Shown here piece by piece: positions 32,300-43,036 of a DNA stretch of 64,000 nt. Source of the stretch: Girardinichthys multiradiatus. Its lineage: Eukaryota; Chordata; Actinopteri; Cyprinodontiformes; Goodeidae. Both the position numbers and the translations under genes were made by a program. The DNA lies in contig NC_061816.1 of assembly GCF_021462225.1 (NCBI RefSeq), positions 3,381,249-3,445,248 on the forward strand, written 5' to 3'. The notes under the pieces were generated by a model that was given only the letters and a program-made list of their open reading frames with translations, was not told where the DNA came from and searched no databases. Every line of letters begins with the position of its first letter. The first letter of the stretch is position 1.

Positions 32300-35282
32300 G
32301 GGGGGGGAAAGAGAGAGTGTCAGGGTGATTTCCGTGTTTTGTTAACAAGGCTGGTGGCAGATGGGAAAAAAACTGTTCTTGTGGCGTGAGGTTTTGGTCC
32401 GGATGGACTGCAGCCTCCTGCCAGAGGGGAGAGTCTCAAAGAGTCTGTGACCGGGGTGGGAGGGATCAGCCAGAATCTTCCCTGCCCGCTTCAGGGTCCT
32501 GGAGGTGTACGGACCCTGGAGCGACAGTAGATTGCAGCCAGTCACCTTCTCAGCAGACCGAATGACACGCTGCAGCCTGCCCTTATCCTTGGCTGTAGCA
32601 GCGGCGTACCAGATGGTGATGGAGGAGGTGAGGATGGACTCAATGATGGCTGTGTAGAAGTGCACCATCATAGTCTTTGGCAGGTTGAATTTCTTCAGCT
32701 GCCGCAGGAAGAACATCCTCTGCTGGGCTTTCTTGATGAGGGAGCTGATGTTTGGCTCCCACTTGAGATCCTGGGAGATGATGGTTCCCAGGAAGCGGAA
32801 AGATTCCACAGTGTCAATTGTGGAGTCACAGAGGGTGATGGGGCAGGTGGGGCTGGGTTCTGCCTGAAGTCCACAACCATCTCTATTGTCTTTAGAGCAT
32901 TGAGCTCAAGGTTGTTCTGGCTGTACCAGTCCAACAGATGAGTCCGATCAGGGTGGTGTCATCCGCCAACTTCAGAAGCTTGACAGACTGGTGACTGGAG
33001 GTGCAGCTGTTGGTGTACAGGGAGAAGAGCAGAGGAGAGAGAACACAGCCTTGGGGGGAACCGGTGCTGATGGTCAGGGAGTCAGAGACGTGCTTCCCCA
33101 GCCTCACGCGCTGCTTCCTGTCAGACAGGAAGTCAGTGATCCACCTGCAGGTGGAGTCGGGCACACTCAGCTGGGAGAGCTACTCCTGTAGCAGAACTGG
33201 GACGATGGTGTTGAAGGCAGAGCTGAAATCCACAAACAGGATCCTGGCATATGTTTCTGTGGAGTCCAGGTGCCGGAGGATGAAGTGAAGGGCTAGGTTG
33301 ACTGCATCATCTACAGACCTGTTGGCTCTGTAGGCAAACTGCAGGGGTCCAGGAGGGGGTTGGTGATGTCTTTTAGGTGTGAGAGCACAAGGCGCTCAAA
33401 GGACTTCATCACCACAGAGGTCAGGGCGACGGGTCTGAAGTCATTAAGCCCTGTGGTCCTTGGCTTCTTGGGAACAGGGACGATGGTGGAGGACTTGAAG
33501 CAGGCTGGCACATGACATGTCTCCAGTGGTGTTAAAAATGTCTGTGAAGACTGGAGACAGCTGATCAGCGCAGTGCTTCAGGCTGGCTGGTGAGACAGAA
33601 TCCGGACCAGCAGCTTTCCGGTGGTTCTGTCTCCTGAAGAGTTTGTTGACGTCCCTCTCCTGGATGGAAAGAGCCGTCCTCGGCGTGGGTAGGGGGATGG
33701 TGGGGGGGAACTTCAGGGTGGGGGTTGGAGGTGCCAAGGCCCCTCTTGAGGTTGGGGAGGTGGGGGTGGTGGATTGTGGCTGCAGCTGTTGGGGGGTGTC
33801 GTGGGGGATGGTTGCAGGACTGTCCCTTTGTCTTTCAAAGCGGCAGTAGAACTCGTTCAGGTCGTTGGCGAGGCGTCGGTCGTTGATGGAGTGGGGGGTT
33901 TTCGGCTTGTCATTGGTGATCTGCCTGAGCCCTTTACACACAGACGCAGAGTCGTTGGCTGAGAACTGGTTTTGGAGCTTCTCAGAGTACAGTCGTTTGG
34001 CCTCTTTCACTGCCTTGCCAAACTTGTACTTCGTCTCTCTGTATATGTCTTTGTCCTCACTCCTGAAGGCCTCTTCCTTATCCAGTCTTATCCTTTTGAG
34101 TTTGGCTGTGAACCAGGGTTTGTCATTGTTGTAACTCACCCTGGTGCATGATGGTACACAGCTGTCCTCAGAGAAGCTGATGTAGGAAGTCACAGCCTCT
34201 GTGTACTCGTCCAGACTGTTGGTAATAGTCCTGAACACATCCCAGTCTGTACAGCCTAAACACGCCTGGAGATTCTCCACAGCCTCACTGCTCCACTTCC
34301 TTGACGTCCTCACAACAGGTTTGCAGAGCTTTAGTTTCTGCCTGTATGCAGGAATCAGGTGGACCATGATGTGGTCGGATTGGCCCAGTGCAGCACGTGG
34401 GACGGCGTGGTAAGCGTCTCTGATGGTGGTGTAACAGTGATCCAGAATGTTGTCCTCTCTGGTCGGACATTTTATAAACTGTCTATATTTGGGGAGTTCG
34501 TGGGTGAGATTACCTTTGTTAAAGTCCCCAGCAACAATAACTAAAGAGTCCGGGTTGGTCCGCTCCACATTCAGTACCTGGTCGGCGAGCATGCGCTGTG
34601 CGACCTGCACGTTAGCTTGCGGCGGGATGTAAACACCGACCAGGATGAACGAAACGAACTCACGGGGGGAATAGAAAGGCTTACAGTTTATGATGAAGGC
34701 TTCCAGGTCTGAAGAACAGTGCTGCTGAATCACTGTCACGTCGCTGTACCAACCACTGTTGAGGTAAAAACAGATTCCTCCACCTTTCGCTTTGCCCGAG
34801 AGTTCCGTGTCTCTGTCCGCTCTGTAGAGCTGGAATCCTGCCAGCTGCAGCGCAGAGTCCGGTATTAATCCACAGAGCCACGTCTCCGTGAAGCACAAAA
34901 CTGCCGATGAGTAAAAGTCCCTGTTTTTCTCCAACAGCAGTTGTAGTTCCTCAAATTTGTTGGGAAGTGAGCGCACGTTAGAGAGAAATATTCCAGGTAA
35001 CGGTGTTCGTAGTCCACGCTGGTGAAGACGTACCAGCACCCCAGCCCGGTTCCCTCTCTTCCAGCGTTTCACCGCGTGAGCAAAGGTGAGCGCACATTTG
35101 ACCAGAATGTCCAAAAATTCCAGAGCAGTAGGCAGAAAAGTCAGAAATAACTCCTCTGGTGTAGTAGAGTTCTTCTCTGGTGAGAGAGTTCCTGGTACCA
35201 TCACAGAAGACCGTTTTAAAGCACAAAACAAAACAATGCGCACCAACACGCCGAGGTGACCATCTGCGGTGCCATCTTGGTC
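32300..35282 (-). mobile_element. Near-complete Rex1/CR1-like LINE, ORF2 with few frameshifts
   Basis: It begins at 35282 with CCAAGATGGCACCGCAGATG, a YY1-site-like start common to LINE 5' ends. The endonuclease-bearing frame is open from the 5' end to about 33520: [54 protein letters not shown], and a proline-rich linker. After a frameshift the RT continues: [52 protein letters not shown] (catalytic ADD), FRFLGTIISQDLKWEPNIS and a C-terminus ending ICHQPC at 32342. Three or four indels break the polyprotein, so it is recently dead. It lies just upstream of ZNF-D. Confidence 0.88.
33520..35282 (-). pseudogene. LINE ORF2 endonuclease half (open, about 590 codons)
   Basis: The longest open part of the LINE. 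The AP-endonuclease catalytic motifs FTETW, GDFN and SDH are all intact, so the endonuclease fold may be preserved. The linker contains KPWFTAKLKRIRLDKEEAF and a long proline/threonine-rich stretch, then [20 protein letters not shown], which opens the RT domain before the frame is lost near VFTDIFNTT. The frame remains open upstream of 35282 into host sequence, so the nominal ATG at 35339 is not meaningful. Confidence 0.8.
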
Positions 35283-35598
35283 ATACTTAAGGTAAAAATA
35301 GTAAAAGTAAAAATGATTGGAAATCTTTAAAAATAGCAAAAGAGGCTTTATCTATTGTGTACAAAAATAATAAATATACTCTATTTTAAACCAGCAATGT
35401 AATAACTGTTCTTCTTTAGCTTTAAAGAAAAACAACTATATCATTGTATACTGTTCTGTTTTTATTATTAAAATTTTGTATTTATACCATGACATAATAT
35501 ATTTACACTCAAGTTTTTCTTTTTTAGTTCTAATCTTTATCATCTTTGTAACATTGTCAGGATAAAGTTGTTCATAATACATGTAATGTGTTTCAATA
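35283..35598 (+). other. 5' flank of ZNF-D
   Basis: Aligned with 10540-10713 plus 12022-12209 upstream of ZNF-B, which lacks the LINE here and has a piggyBac element there. It ends TGTAATGTGTTTCAATAATG, so the ancestral TTTCAG acceptor is again changed to TTTCAA. Confidence 0.6.
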
Positions 35599-38028
35599 AT
35601 GTCTGCAGATGTTAAAGAAGAGGCTCAAAAAGAACAGAGTCCTGATTTGAACCAGCAGGAGCTGCAGCTCCATGTAAAGGAGGAAAGTGAAAGAATCTGG
35701 GCCAGGCAGGATGGAGAACTACTGAATGTGAAGAAGGAGACTGATGATACCAGGTTTCCATCAACTGTTGTTCATATAAAGTGTGAAGAGTTTGAGGAGA
35801 AACCTCTACTCCCTCAGAGTCATCAACAGCAAAAAGAAGATAGAGATCTCCCAAGCAGCAGTTCTGGTGACCAGATTAAAGCAGAAATTAAAGTAGAGGA
35901 CTGTGGAACCGCAGAATCCAGCAGGAACCCAGATCTAAATACTCATGGAGGCACTTCCAACTATTCAGAGACTGAAGACAGTGAAGATGATGAAGAGGAT
36001 GATGATGTGAAGCATCGTGAATCTGAGCTTAAACACTTATCAGACTCTGAAACTGAAGACAGTGAGGATGATTGGAAGGAGAGCAGGACTCCAGGGTCAG
36101 GCAGAAACACTGTCAACAAATCTTTGAGCTGCTCTGAGTGTGGGGGAAAATTTGCTACCAGACGCTCTCTTCAGAGTCACATGACATGTCATCCAAGATT
36201 AACGTCTTCAGATTGTTCTGGTAATGAGACGTGTTTCAGAGAAAAGAAAAACATAGATTCGTATATAATGGATTCACTGACAAAAGTCCAGACGAGTAGT
36301 AAAAATTTTAACTGTGGTGAGTGTGGGGAAACTTTTAACAGGAAACAAAAACTAAACATACACATGGAAATCCACACAGCAAACAAACCCTTTGGATGTG
36401 ATGTTTGTGGGAAAAGATTTAACCAAAAAACAACTTTAAAGCACCATATAAAAACTCACACATGGGAGAAATCCTTTGGTTGTGATGCATGTGGAAAGAG
36501 ATTTAACCAAAAGTCATATTTAAACAAACACAGGAGAATCCACACAGAAGACAAACCCTTTAGTTGTGATGTTTGTGGAAAAAGATTTGACCAAACCTCT
36601 GATTTAAACAAACACATGAGAATCCACATTGGAGACAAACCTTTTGGTTGTGATGCATGTGGAAAGAGATTTAAACAAAAATCAAATTTAAACAAACACA
36701 TGAAAATCCACACAGAAGACAAACCCTTTAGTTGTGATGTTTGTGGAAATAGATTTGCCTACATGTCACTTTTAAATGGACACATGAGAATTCACACAGA
36801 AGACAAACCCTTTAGTTGTGATGTTTGTGGAAAAAGATTTGCCTGGAAGTCAGTTTTAAACAGACACATGAGAATCCACACAGGAGACAAACCCATTGGT
36901 TGTGATGCATGTGGAAAAAGATTTGCCTGGAAGTCAGATTTAAACATACACATGCAAATCCACACAGGAGACAAACCCTTTGGTTGTGATGCATGTGGAA
37001 AAAGATTTGCCTGGAAGTCAGATTTAAGCATACACATGCAAATCCACACAGGAGACAAACCCTTTGGTTGTGATGCATGTGGAAAGAGATTTAAACAAAA
37101 GTCAAATTTAAACAGACACATGAAAATCCACACAGAAGACAAACCCTTTAGTTGTGATATTTGCGGAAAGAGATTTGCCTACATGTCACTTTTAAACGGA
37201 CACATGAGAATTCACACAGAAGACAAACCCTTTAGTTGTGATGTTTGTGGAAAAAGATTTGCCTGGAAGTCAGTTTTAAACAGACACATGAGAAGCCACA
37301 CAGGAGACAAACCCTTTGGTTGTGATGCATGTGGAAAGAGATATTACCAAAAGTCACATTTGAACAGCCACATGAGAATCCACACAAGAGACAAACCCTT
37401 TGGTTGTGATGCATGTGGAAAAAGATTTGCCTGGAAGTCAAATTTAGACATACACATGCAAATCCACACAGGAGACAAACCCTTTGGTTGTGATGCATGT
37501 GGAAAAAGATTTAACCAAAAGTCATATTTAAACAACCACATGAGAATCCACAAAGAAAATAAACCCTTTGGTTGTGATGTATGTGGAAAAAGATTTGCGT
37601 TGAAACCAGTTTTAAGCAGACACATGAATATCCACACAGAAGTCAAACCCTTTGGTTGTGATGCATGTGGAAAAAGATTTGCCTACATGTCACTTTTAAA
37701 CGGACACATGAGAATTCATACAGGAGACAAACCCTTTAGTTGTGATGTTTGTGGAAAAAATTTTGCCTGGAAGTCAGTTTTAAACAGACACATGAGAATC
37801 CACACAGGAGAGAAACCCTTTGGTTGTGATGCATGTGGAAAAAGATTTGCCTGGAAGTCAGTTTTTAACAGACACATGAGAATCCACAAAGGAGAGAAAC
37901 CCTTTGGTTGTGATGCATGTGGGAAAACATTTTTCTCCAAGTCAAATTTAAACAACCACATGAGAAGCCACACAGGAGTCAAACCTAAAAACTTTACCTT
38001 TTATGTCAGGTCTAAACCAACACACTAG
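35599..38028 (+). CDS. ZNF-D: C2H2 zinc-finger protein, 21 fingers
   Basis: A 809-codon frame. Residues 1-50 hold the acidic family module (MSADVKEEAQKEQSPDLNQQ); about 127-165 one copy plus a part of the SETEDSEDDEEDDD repeat; from about 180 to the end 21 C2H2 units, all with both Cys and both His as far as can be read. Linkers are mainly HTGDKPF or HTEDKPF. A three-finger module with helix cores KQKSNLN, AYMSLLNG and AWKSVLNR occurs at fingers 6-8 and 11-13, and its last two at 18-19. Predicted nuclear DNA-binding regulator. No repressor domain such as KRAB, BTB or SCAN is visible. Like ZNF-B it starts at an ATG where related copies have a splice acceptor. Intact and long, so the best candidate for a functional gene here. 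Confidence 0.9.
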   Translation: MSADVKEEAQKEQSPDLNQQELQLHVKEESERIWARQDGELLNVKKETDDTRFPSTVVHIKCEEFEEKPLLPQSHQQQKEDRDLPSSSSGDQIKAEIKVEDCGTAESSRNPDLNTHGGTSNYSETEDSEDDEEDDDVKHRESELKHLSDSETEDSEDDWKESRTPGSGRNTVNKSLSCSECGGKFATRRSLQSHMTCHPRLTSSDCSGNETCFREKKNIDSYIMDSLTKVQTSSKNFNCGECGETFNRKQKLNIHMEIHTANKPFGCDVCGKRFNQKTTLKHHIKTHTWEKSFGCDACGKRFNQKSYLNKHRRIHTEDKPFSCDVCGKRFDQTSDLNKHMRIHIGDKPFGCDACGKRFKQKSNLNKHMKIHTEDKPFSCDVCGNRFAYMSLLNGHMRIHTEDKPFSCDVCGKRFAWKSVLNRHMRIHTGDKPIGCDACGKRFAWKSDLNIHMQIHTGDKPFGCDACGKRFAWKSDLSIHMQIHTGDKPFGCDACGKRFKQKSNLNRHMKIHTEDKPFSCDICGKRFAYMSLLNGHMRIHTEDKPFSCDVCGKRFAWKSVLNRHMRSHTGDKPFGCDACGKRYYQKSHLNSHMRIHTRDKPFGCDACGKRFAWKSNLDIHMQIHTGDKPFGCDACGKRFNQKSYLNNHMRIHKENKPFGCDVCGKRFALKPVLSRHMNIHTEVKPFGCDACGKRFAYMSLLNGHMRIHTGDKPFSCDVCGKNFAWKSVLNRHMRIHTGEKPFGCDACGKRFAWKSVFNRHMRIHKGEKPFGCDACGKTFFSKSNLNNHMRSHTGVKPKNFTFYVRSKPTH

Positions 38029-38229
38029 AATTTACAGAAGACAAAAATTGATGATGGTCAGAGGGCTCGATAGTGCCGATGTTACAATGTAGCTTACCAC
38101 TGTCAGTGTGTTAATGTGTGTATGAACAGGTGTGGTTGCTGTTGTTGTATGTGCAAAATGTCTTGGTGGACACACAAATGTCCTCACCAAAACTGGTTTA
38201 TGATGTCATTGTGTCAATGAGTTTGTTGA
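38029..38229. other. 3' flank of ZNF-D
   Basis: A short stretch with GTGTGTATGAACAGG and a GGACACACAAATGTCCTCACC sequence related to the (GT)n-linked fish repeat; no gene. Confidence 0.35.
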
Positions 38230-38640
38230 GGTCAGTGGCTGCAGCTTAAAAAAACACTCCAATCGATGCATTCAAAGCACGCCCGTACCTTCTGCTTTAA
38301 TTCCTCTGTCCACTTCTTTATAGTCCTTACCGCAGGCTTACAAGTTCTTTATTTCTGTTGGTTTGTGTGAGCTGAAGCAGATGGTGTTCAGAGTCCTGAA
38401 GCTGTTCAGGGCACAGGCCAATAGGCATCCTTTAAAACTGGGTATCAGTGGTCAAGAGTGTTAGCATCTCTGGTTGAGCTCTCTGTATTTAGGAAGTTCA
38501 TAAGTGAGATTTGTGCTGTAAAATATTGGAGAACAATGATGGGGGAGTCTTGGTGTTGGTTCTTCCACATCTGTAATTTAATGTAATCTGTAATTGGTTT
38601 TCTGTAAGGACAGCCTGGAACTGTCTTGCACAAATATTAT
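38230..38640 (-). mobile_element. Decayed LINE endonuclease/linker fragment
   Basis: Aligned with 34200-34620 of the Rex1-like LINE: CTCTCTGTATTTAGGAAGTTCATAAGTGAGATT here against CTGTCTATATTTGGGGAGTTCGTGGGTGAGATT there, and GAGAACAATGATGGGGGAGTC against AACAATAACTAAAGAGTC. It is far more diverged than the full copy, hence an older insertion of the same group. Confidence 0.6.
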
Positions 38641-39370
38641 ACCTGACAATGACTGGTGTTTTTTCTTCCTATCTTATCCCCCTGCTTCCCTTCCTCTTTG
38701 TCACTGACTCTTCCTTATTTTGTTTTGTTTAACAAGATGATTTTCAAACCTTACTTCCAACAACATCATCTTTGTTTGTGTTTTCTTAATATTACTTTAA
38801 TTTGTTGACCGATCCAACACAAGTTACAACAAGTCTGAGCAAAACTGTCACTAAAGTCCCTGCAACAATTAATTTGTCGTTCTCGTTTAGACGTTTACTA
38901 CATTAAGTTCAACTACAGTTCAAGTAGTACAGTTGCTGTTTCTAAACTGTCATCAAAATAAAAGACAGTAATTGTTGGTCCTTCAACTGTATTAATTGAA
39001 CACCGTATGTTAACAACGATCAGTAAGAAGGTGACCTCTTCTACAGTTAATCTGTGATCAGAATAAATGTTCCTCAGTGAAGAAAATGAGATTTTCTCAT
39101 CTAGCTGTGGATCCACAGAAGGTCAACTCATGTTTTAATGCAGTGCAGACAACAACCATGAAGTCCAAAACACTGACATAGGTAGGAAGAAGCTGGTCAA
39201 CAGTCAGAGCTTCAGCACCCTGGACAGCTCTATGACTTCAAAATAACTGATGAGCAGCTGGAAACTCTGCCTCATTTATTGGAGTCTTTGTTAAATCCAG
39301 GAATGGTTTGACTTTACCTGAGTCCAAGAAGGTCTCACTGTGAGGATCCAAAACTCTGAAAGCTTCCATG
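38641..39370. other. Intergenic; one ORF-like piece on the minus strand at 39250-39366
   Basis: On the minus strand MEAFRVLDPHSETFLDSG, then KVKPFLDLTKTPINEAEFP and AAHQLF precede a stop. This reads like a protein fragment interrupted at its 5' side by the Tc1 copy at 39373. The family was not recognised. The rest holds nothing identifiable. Confidence 0.3.
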
Positions 39371-39372
39371 TA

Positions 39373-40940
39373 CAGGTCCTTCTCAAAAAATTAGCATATT
39401 GTGATAAAGTTCATTATTTTCCATAATGTAATGATGAAAATTTAACATTCATATATTTTATATTCATTGCACACTAACTGAAATATTTCAGGTCTTTTAT
39501 TGTCTTAATACGGATGATTTTGGCATACAGCTCATGAAAACCCAAAATTTCTATCTCACAAAATTAGCATATCATTAAAAGGGTCTCTAAACGAGCTATG
39601 AACCTAATCATCTGAATCAACGAGTTAACTCTAAACACCTGCAAAAGATTTTTGAGGCCTTTAAAACTCCCAGCCTGGTTCATCACTCAAAACCCCAATC
39701 ATGGGTAAGACTGCCGACCTGACTGCTGTCCAGAAGGCCACTATTGACACCCTCAAGCAAGAGGGTAAGACACAGAAAGAAATTTCTGAACGAATAGGCT
39801 GTCCCCAGAGTGCTGTATCAAGGCACCTCAGTGGGAAGTCTGTGGGAAGGAAAAAGTGTGGCAGAAAACGCTGCACAACGAGAAGAGGTGACCGGACCCT
39901 GAGGAAGATTGTGGAGAAGGGCCGATTCCAGACCTTGGGGGACCTGTGGAAGCAGTGGACTGAGTCTGGAGTAGAAACATCCAGAGCCACCGTGTACAGG
40001 CGTGTGCAGGAAATGGGCTACAGGTGCCGCATTCCCCAGACCTGGGCTACAGAGAAGCAGCACTGGACTGTTGCTCAGTGGTCCAAAGTACTTTTTTCGG
40101 ATGAAAGCAAATTCTGCATGTCATTTGGAAATCAAGGTGCCAGAGTCTGGAGGAAGACTTGGCAGAAGGAAATGCCAAAATGCCAGAAGTCCAGTGTCAA
40201 GTACCCACAGTCAGTGATGGTCTGGGGTGCCGTGTCAGCTGCTGGTGTTGGTCCACTGTGTTTTATCAAGGGCAGGGTCAATGCAGCTAGCTATCAGGAG
40301 ATTTTGGAGCATTTCATGCTTCCATCCGCTAAAAAGCTTTATGGAGATGAAGATTTCATTTTTCAGCACGACCTGGCACCTGCTCACAGTGCCAAAACCA
40401 CTGGTAAATGGTTTACTGACCATGGTATCACTGTGCTCAATTGGCCTGCCAACTCTCCTGACCTGAACCCCATAGAGAATCTGTGGGATATTGTGAAGAG
40501 AACGTTGAGAGACTCAAGACCCAACACTCTGGATGAGCTAAAGGCCGCTATCGAAGCATCCTGGGCCTCCATAAGACCTCAGCAGTGCCACAGGCTGATT
40601 GCCTCCATGCCACGCCGCATTGAAGCAGTCATTTCTGCAAAAGGATTCCCGACCAAGTATTGAGTGCATAACTGTACATGATTATTTGAAGGTTGACGTT
40701 GTTTGTATTAAAAACACTTTTCTTTTATTGGTCGGATGAAATATGCTAATTTTGTGAGATAGGAATTTTGGGTTTTCATGAGCTGTATGCCAAAATCATC
40801 CGTATTAAGACAATAAAAGACCTGAAATATTTCAGTTAGTGTGCAATGAATCTAAAATATATGAATGTTAAATTTTCATCATTACATTATGGAAAATAAT
40901 TAACTTTATCACAATATGCTAATATTTTGAGAAGGACCTG
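39373..40940 (+). mobile_element. Tc1-like DNA transposon, copy C (1568 bp)
   Basis: Flanked by TA at 39371-39372 and 40941-40942; ends CAGGTCCTTCTC and GAGAAGGACCTG, with ~200-bp inverted repeats. It carries an intact transposase but lacks the 42-bp segment present in copy B. Confidence 0.95.
39701..40663 (+). CDS. Tc1-family transposase, 320 aa, deletion-subfamily (copy C)
   Basis: An uninterrupted frame from MGKTADLTAVQKATIDTLKQ to GFPTKY. The N-terminal HTH region, GRKKCGRKR basic stretch and the DD34E triad (FSDESKF, FQHDLAPAHSAK, LNPIENLW) are all present. The 14 residues between CRIPQ and TWATEK that join the DNA-binding part to the catalytic core in copy B are absent. Changes against copy D include SAKKLYGDED for SAEKLYGDED and KTWQKEM for TTGEKEM. 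Because at least three copies share the exact deletion, it marks a subfamily rather than a private lesion. It could encode a transposase, but loss of the linker may impair it. Confidence 0.9.
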   Translation: MGKTADLTAVQKATIDTLKQEGKTQKEISERIGCPQSAVSRHLSGKSVGRKKCGRKRCTTRRGDRTLRKIVEKGRFQTLGDLWKQWTESGVETSRATVYRRVQEMGYRCRIPQTWATEKQHWTVAQWSKVLFSDESKFCMSFGNQGARVWRKTWQKEMPKCQKSSVKYPQSVMVWGAVSAAGVGPLCFIKGRVNAASYQEILEHFMLPSAKKLYGDEDFIFQHDLAPAHSAKTTGKWFTDHGITVLNWPANSPDLNPIENLWDIVKRTLRDSRPNTLDELKAAIEASWASIRPQQCHRLIASMPRRIEAVISAKGFPTKY

Positions 40941-40942
40941 TA

Positions 40943-42279
40943 TTTGTGACTCTCTCTGTTCTCTAACTAACCTGGATCATTCTGACGTTTTCCATTAGAT
41001 GCCAAATAAGGAACCAACTCTTAAAGTAAATATAATGTATAATTAGCTGCATGAACAACTGATCAGAGTTTTGATGCCACCAGGATCAATATTCATAAAG
41101 AGAAATTAACATCTCAAACACGATACGTCACATATAGTCAGTCTCCACATGTCTATGGAACATAAAACGTCTCTTAACATTTGCATTCAACCAAGCAGCT
41201 AAAAATAATGATCAGAATCAGAGCTGCTGAGCAGCTTTCTGAGAAGGCAAAGAGGAAACAAACATGGCCGACCACAAACAAGAGCAGCTGAGCGTTTTTT
41301 CACTATGATTTATTCACGTTTTATGTCTGACAATATTATTTAACTCACAGTGTTGAACTTGACAGTGTTTTAATTCATGTTATTTATTTCATAAGCAGAC
41401 TGCCACTAAAAAGACATCCTTTAGTCCCGATCCATACAGAGTTGTTCCTTTTTCACAGCTTTTGTTCACTTATTGTTAAATTCTGACATCTGATCAGAAG
41501 AGATGAGATTTCTTATGAATTGCTGGAAGGTTTAAACCGTGACGACCAGAAAGCCAAAGATGCAACAGCAGCTACATTATGCAAGATCAGATGAAGCTGA
41601 GCAAAGAAAGTGAAGGTTGTTTTTTAACATATATTATATTTACATAAGTTCTGAAATAGGTTGTCTCAATAAAAACTGCTCCTCTTGGTGGATGTTTAAC
41701 AGCTGGTCTTCCTTTCCAGGACCCTAAAATTAGGACTTATTTAAAATCAGATAATAAAAAGATATATTTCATAACTAAATACCATCATAAACTTTAAACA
41801 ATAAAACAGCTTAAGATGAGAGGAAATTATCATGGTTTCTGGGGCCAAGAATAAAAACCAAATATAAATTAAAACTGCAGCAACTAATATGAACTAATAT
41901 GAACAAACTTAACTAATGTCCTTGATAAAAACTTCAGTCAGTCACCATTTCTTCTTGTTAGACTTTCCAAGATCTCTGGAGAATAATTCAAACATGTGAC
42001 TTTAATGTTTGGGCCTTTATTAGACTGATCCTGGTAGAGACGGTCAGGATATTTACTTCCTGAAACACGTGTGGACGCCTCAACACACCTTCTACACCTC
42101 AGCTGATGGAGAAAAACACTCTTTAACACACGTTAGAACCTAAAGTCAAAGTTTTTACAGATATCAGTTTAGAAGAACTTTTTATTGAGTGTTAATGTTA
42201 AGCATTCCTGACACAAAACATCACCAGAGTCAAAGTCTGCCCTGGGATTTGTAGTTCTCAGACTTTAGTTTGGTTTCAG
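40943..42279. other. Intergenic, no gene seen
   Basis: 1.3 kb of AT-rich sequence with no transposon protein or ORF over 63 codons. Confidence 0.35.
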
Positions 42280-43036
42280 ATGAAGATCGTCTGTCCAGGA
42301 AGATAAGTATCTCAGACATCGTCTCTCTCCAGCCAGCCATAGACCATGAGTCCAGTTCTGATCCTCAGGTTTGGTTCTGTGTGTCTAAGTTTAACCGTTC
42401 ATCTCCACATTTACTGATGTTTCACTTTGTGCTCTGCAGAAACCTCAGACTGATCATCTTTGAGACGCTGGAGAACACCATTGGTAAAATGTTTCATCTC
42501 CTACATGCATGTTGTCATGATTTGTTTCTGCATTTCTTAGAGACGTTGTCTTTCTTTTAGAGGATAGAGGACCTGTGGAGGAGGAGGAAAGGAGGAAGAG
42601 GATGCAGGTGGTGGAGAGGTTTCAGACGGCTCCTTCTGAGGAAATAGCAGCTCTCTGTGGATCCAGGGTGAGACACTTACTGAAGTAAACCTGGAGTAAT
42701 TCTGTTTGGTTTCTAAGGTGAAGGTTTATCTGAGTGTAAAACTGTTTCTGGTTCTGATTTACTGTAATCAGGTCATCAGTTCGTCCCAGAACCTCAATCT
42801 AAAAATGAACCTTTTTGGAAGATCTTGGTCAGACTGGAATCTTTGTGAGCAAACAGATGTACAGTTCTAGTGGTTCTGGATGGAAACATGTCAAACCACC
42901 AAACTAACTGATGGTTCTGTCTTCTCCACAGACCTCATTGCTTCAGTCCAAACTAGATCAGGTCTTTGATCTGATTGTTCGTCCTCCTCCGTCTCCATCT
43001 GGACAATCGTCTCGTCGTTGGACGCCGATCTATGAG
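42280..43036 (+). CDS. Three to four plausible exons of an unrecognised gene
   Basis: The best exons are 42440-42483 (CTCTGCAG acceptor, donor TTG|GTAAAA), 42561-42667 (TTCTTTTAG acceptor, donor AGG|GTGAGA) and 42932-43036 (CTTCTCCACAG acceptor, donor GAG|GTGAAC). They join in compatible phases to read NLRLIIFETLENTI, then EDRGPVEEEERRKRMQVVER, FQTAPSEEIAALCGSR, and TSLLQSKLDQVFDLIVRPPP followed by a serine-rich stretch ending TPIYE. A further candidate, 42280-42368 (DRLSRKISISDIVSLQP), fits the acceptor but has a weak donor and a phase that does not match the next exon. The protein is acidic then basic and looks helical. I do not recognise the family. Neither a first nor a last exon is visible, so it is a gene fragment or part of a larger gene. 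Confidence 0.45.

Noticed and set aside
36456..37982. Several antisense ORFs of 88-116 codons with cysteine-rich repeats
   Set aside because: Mirror-frame shadows of the zinc-finger array of ZNF-D.
39661..40572. ORFs of 62-109 codons opposite or out of frame in each Tc1 copy (also near 3293-4202, 17594-18547, 50899-51810)
   Set aside because: They recur in every copy because the element recurs; the real product is the DD34E transposase on the other strand or frame.
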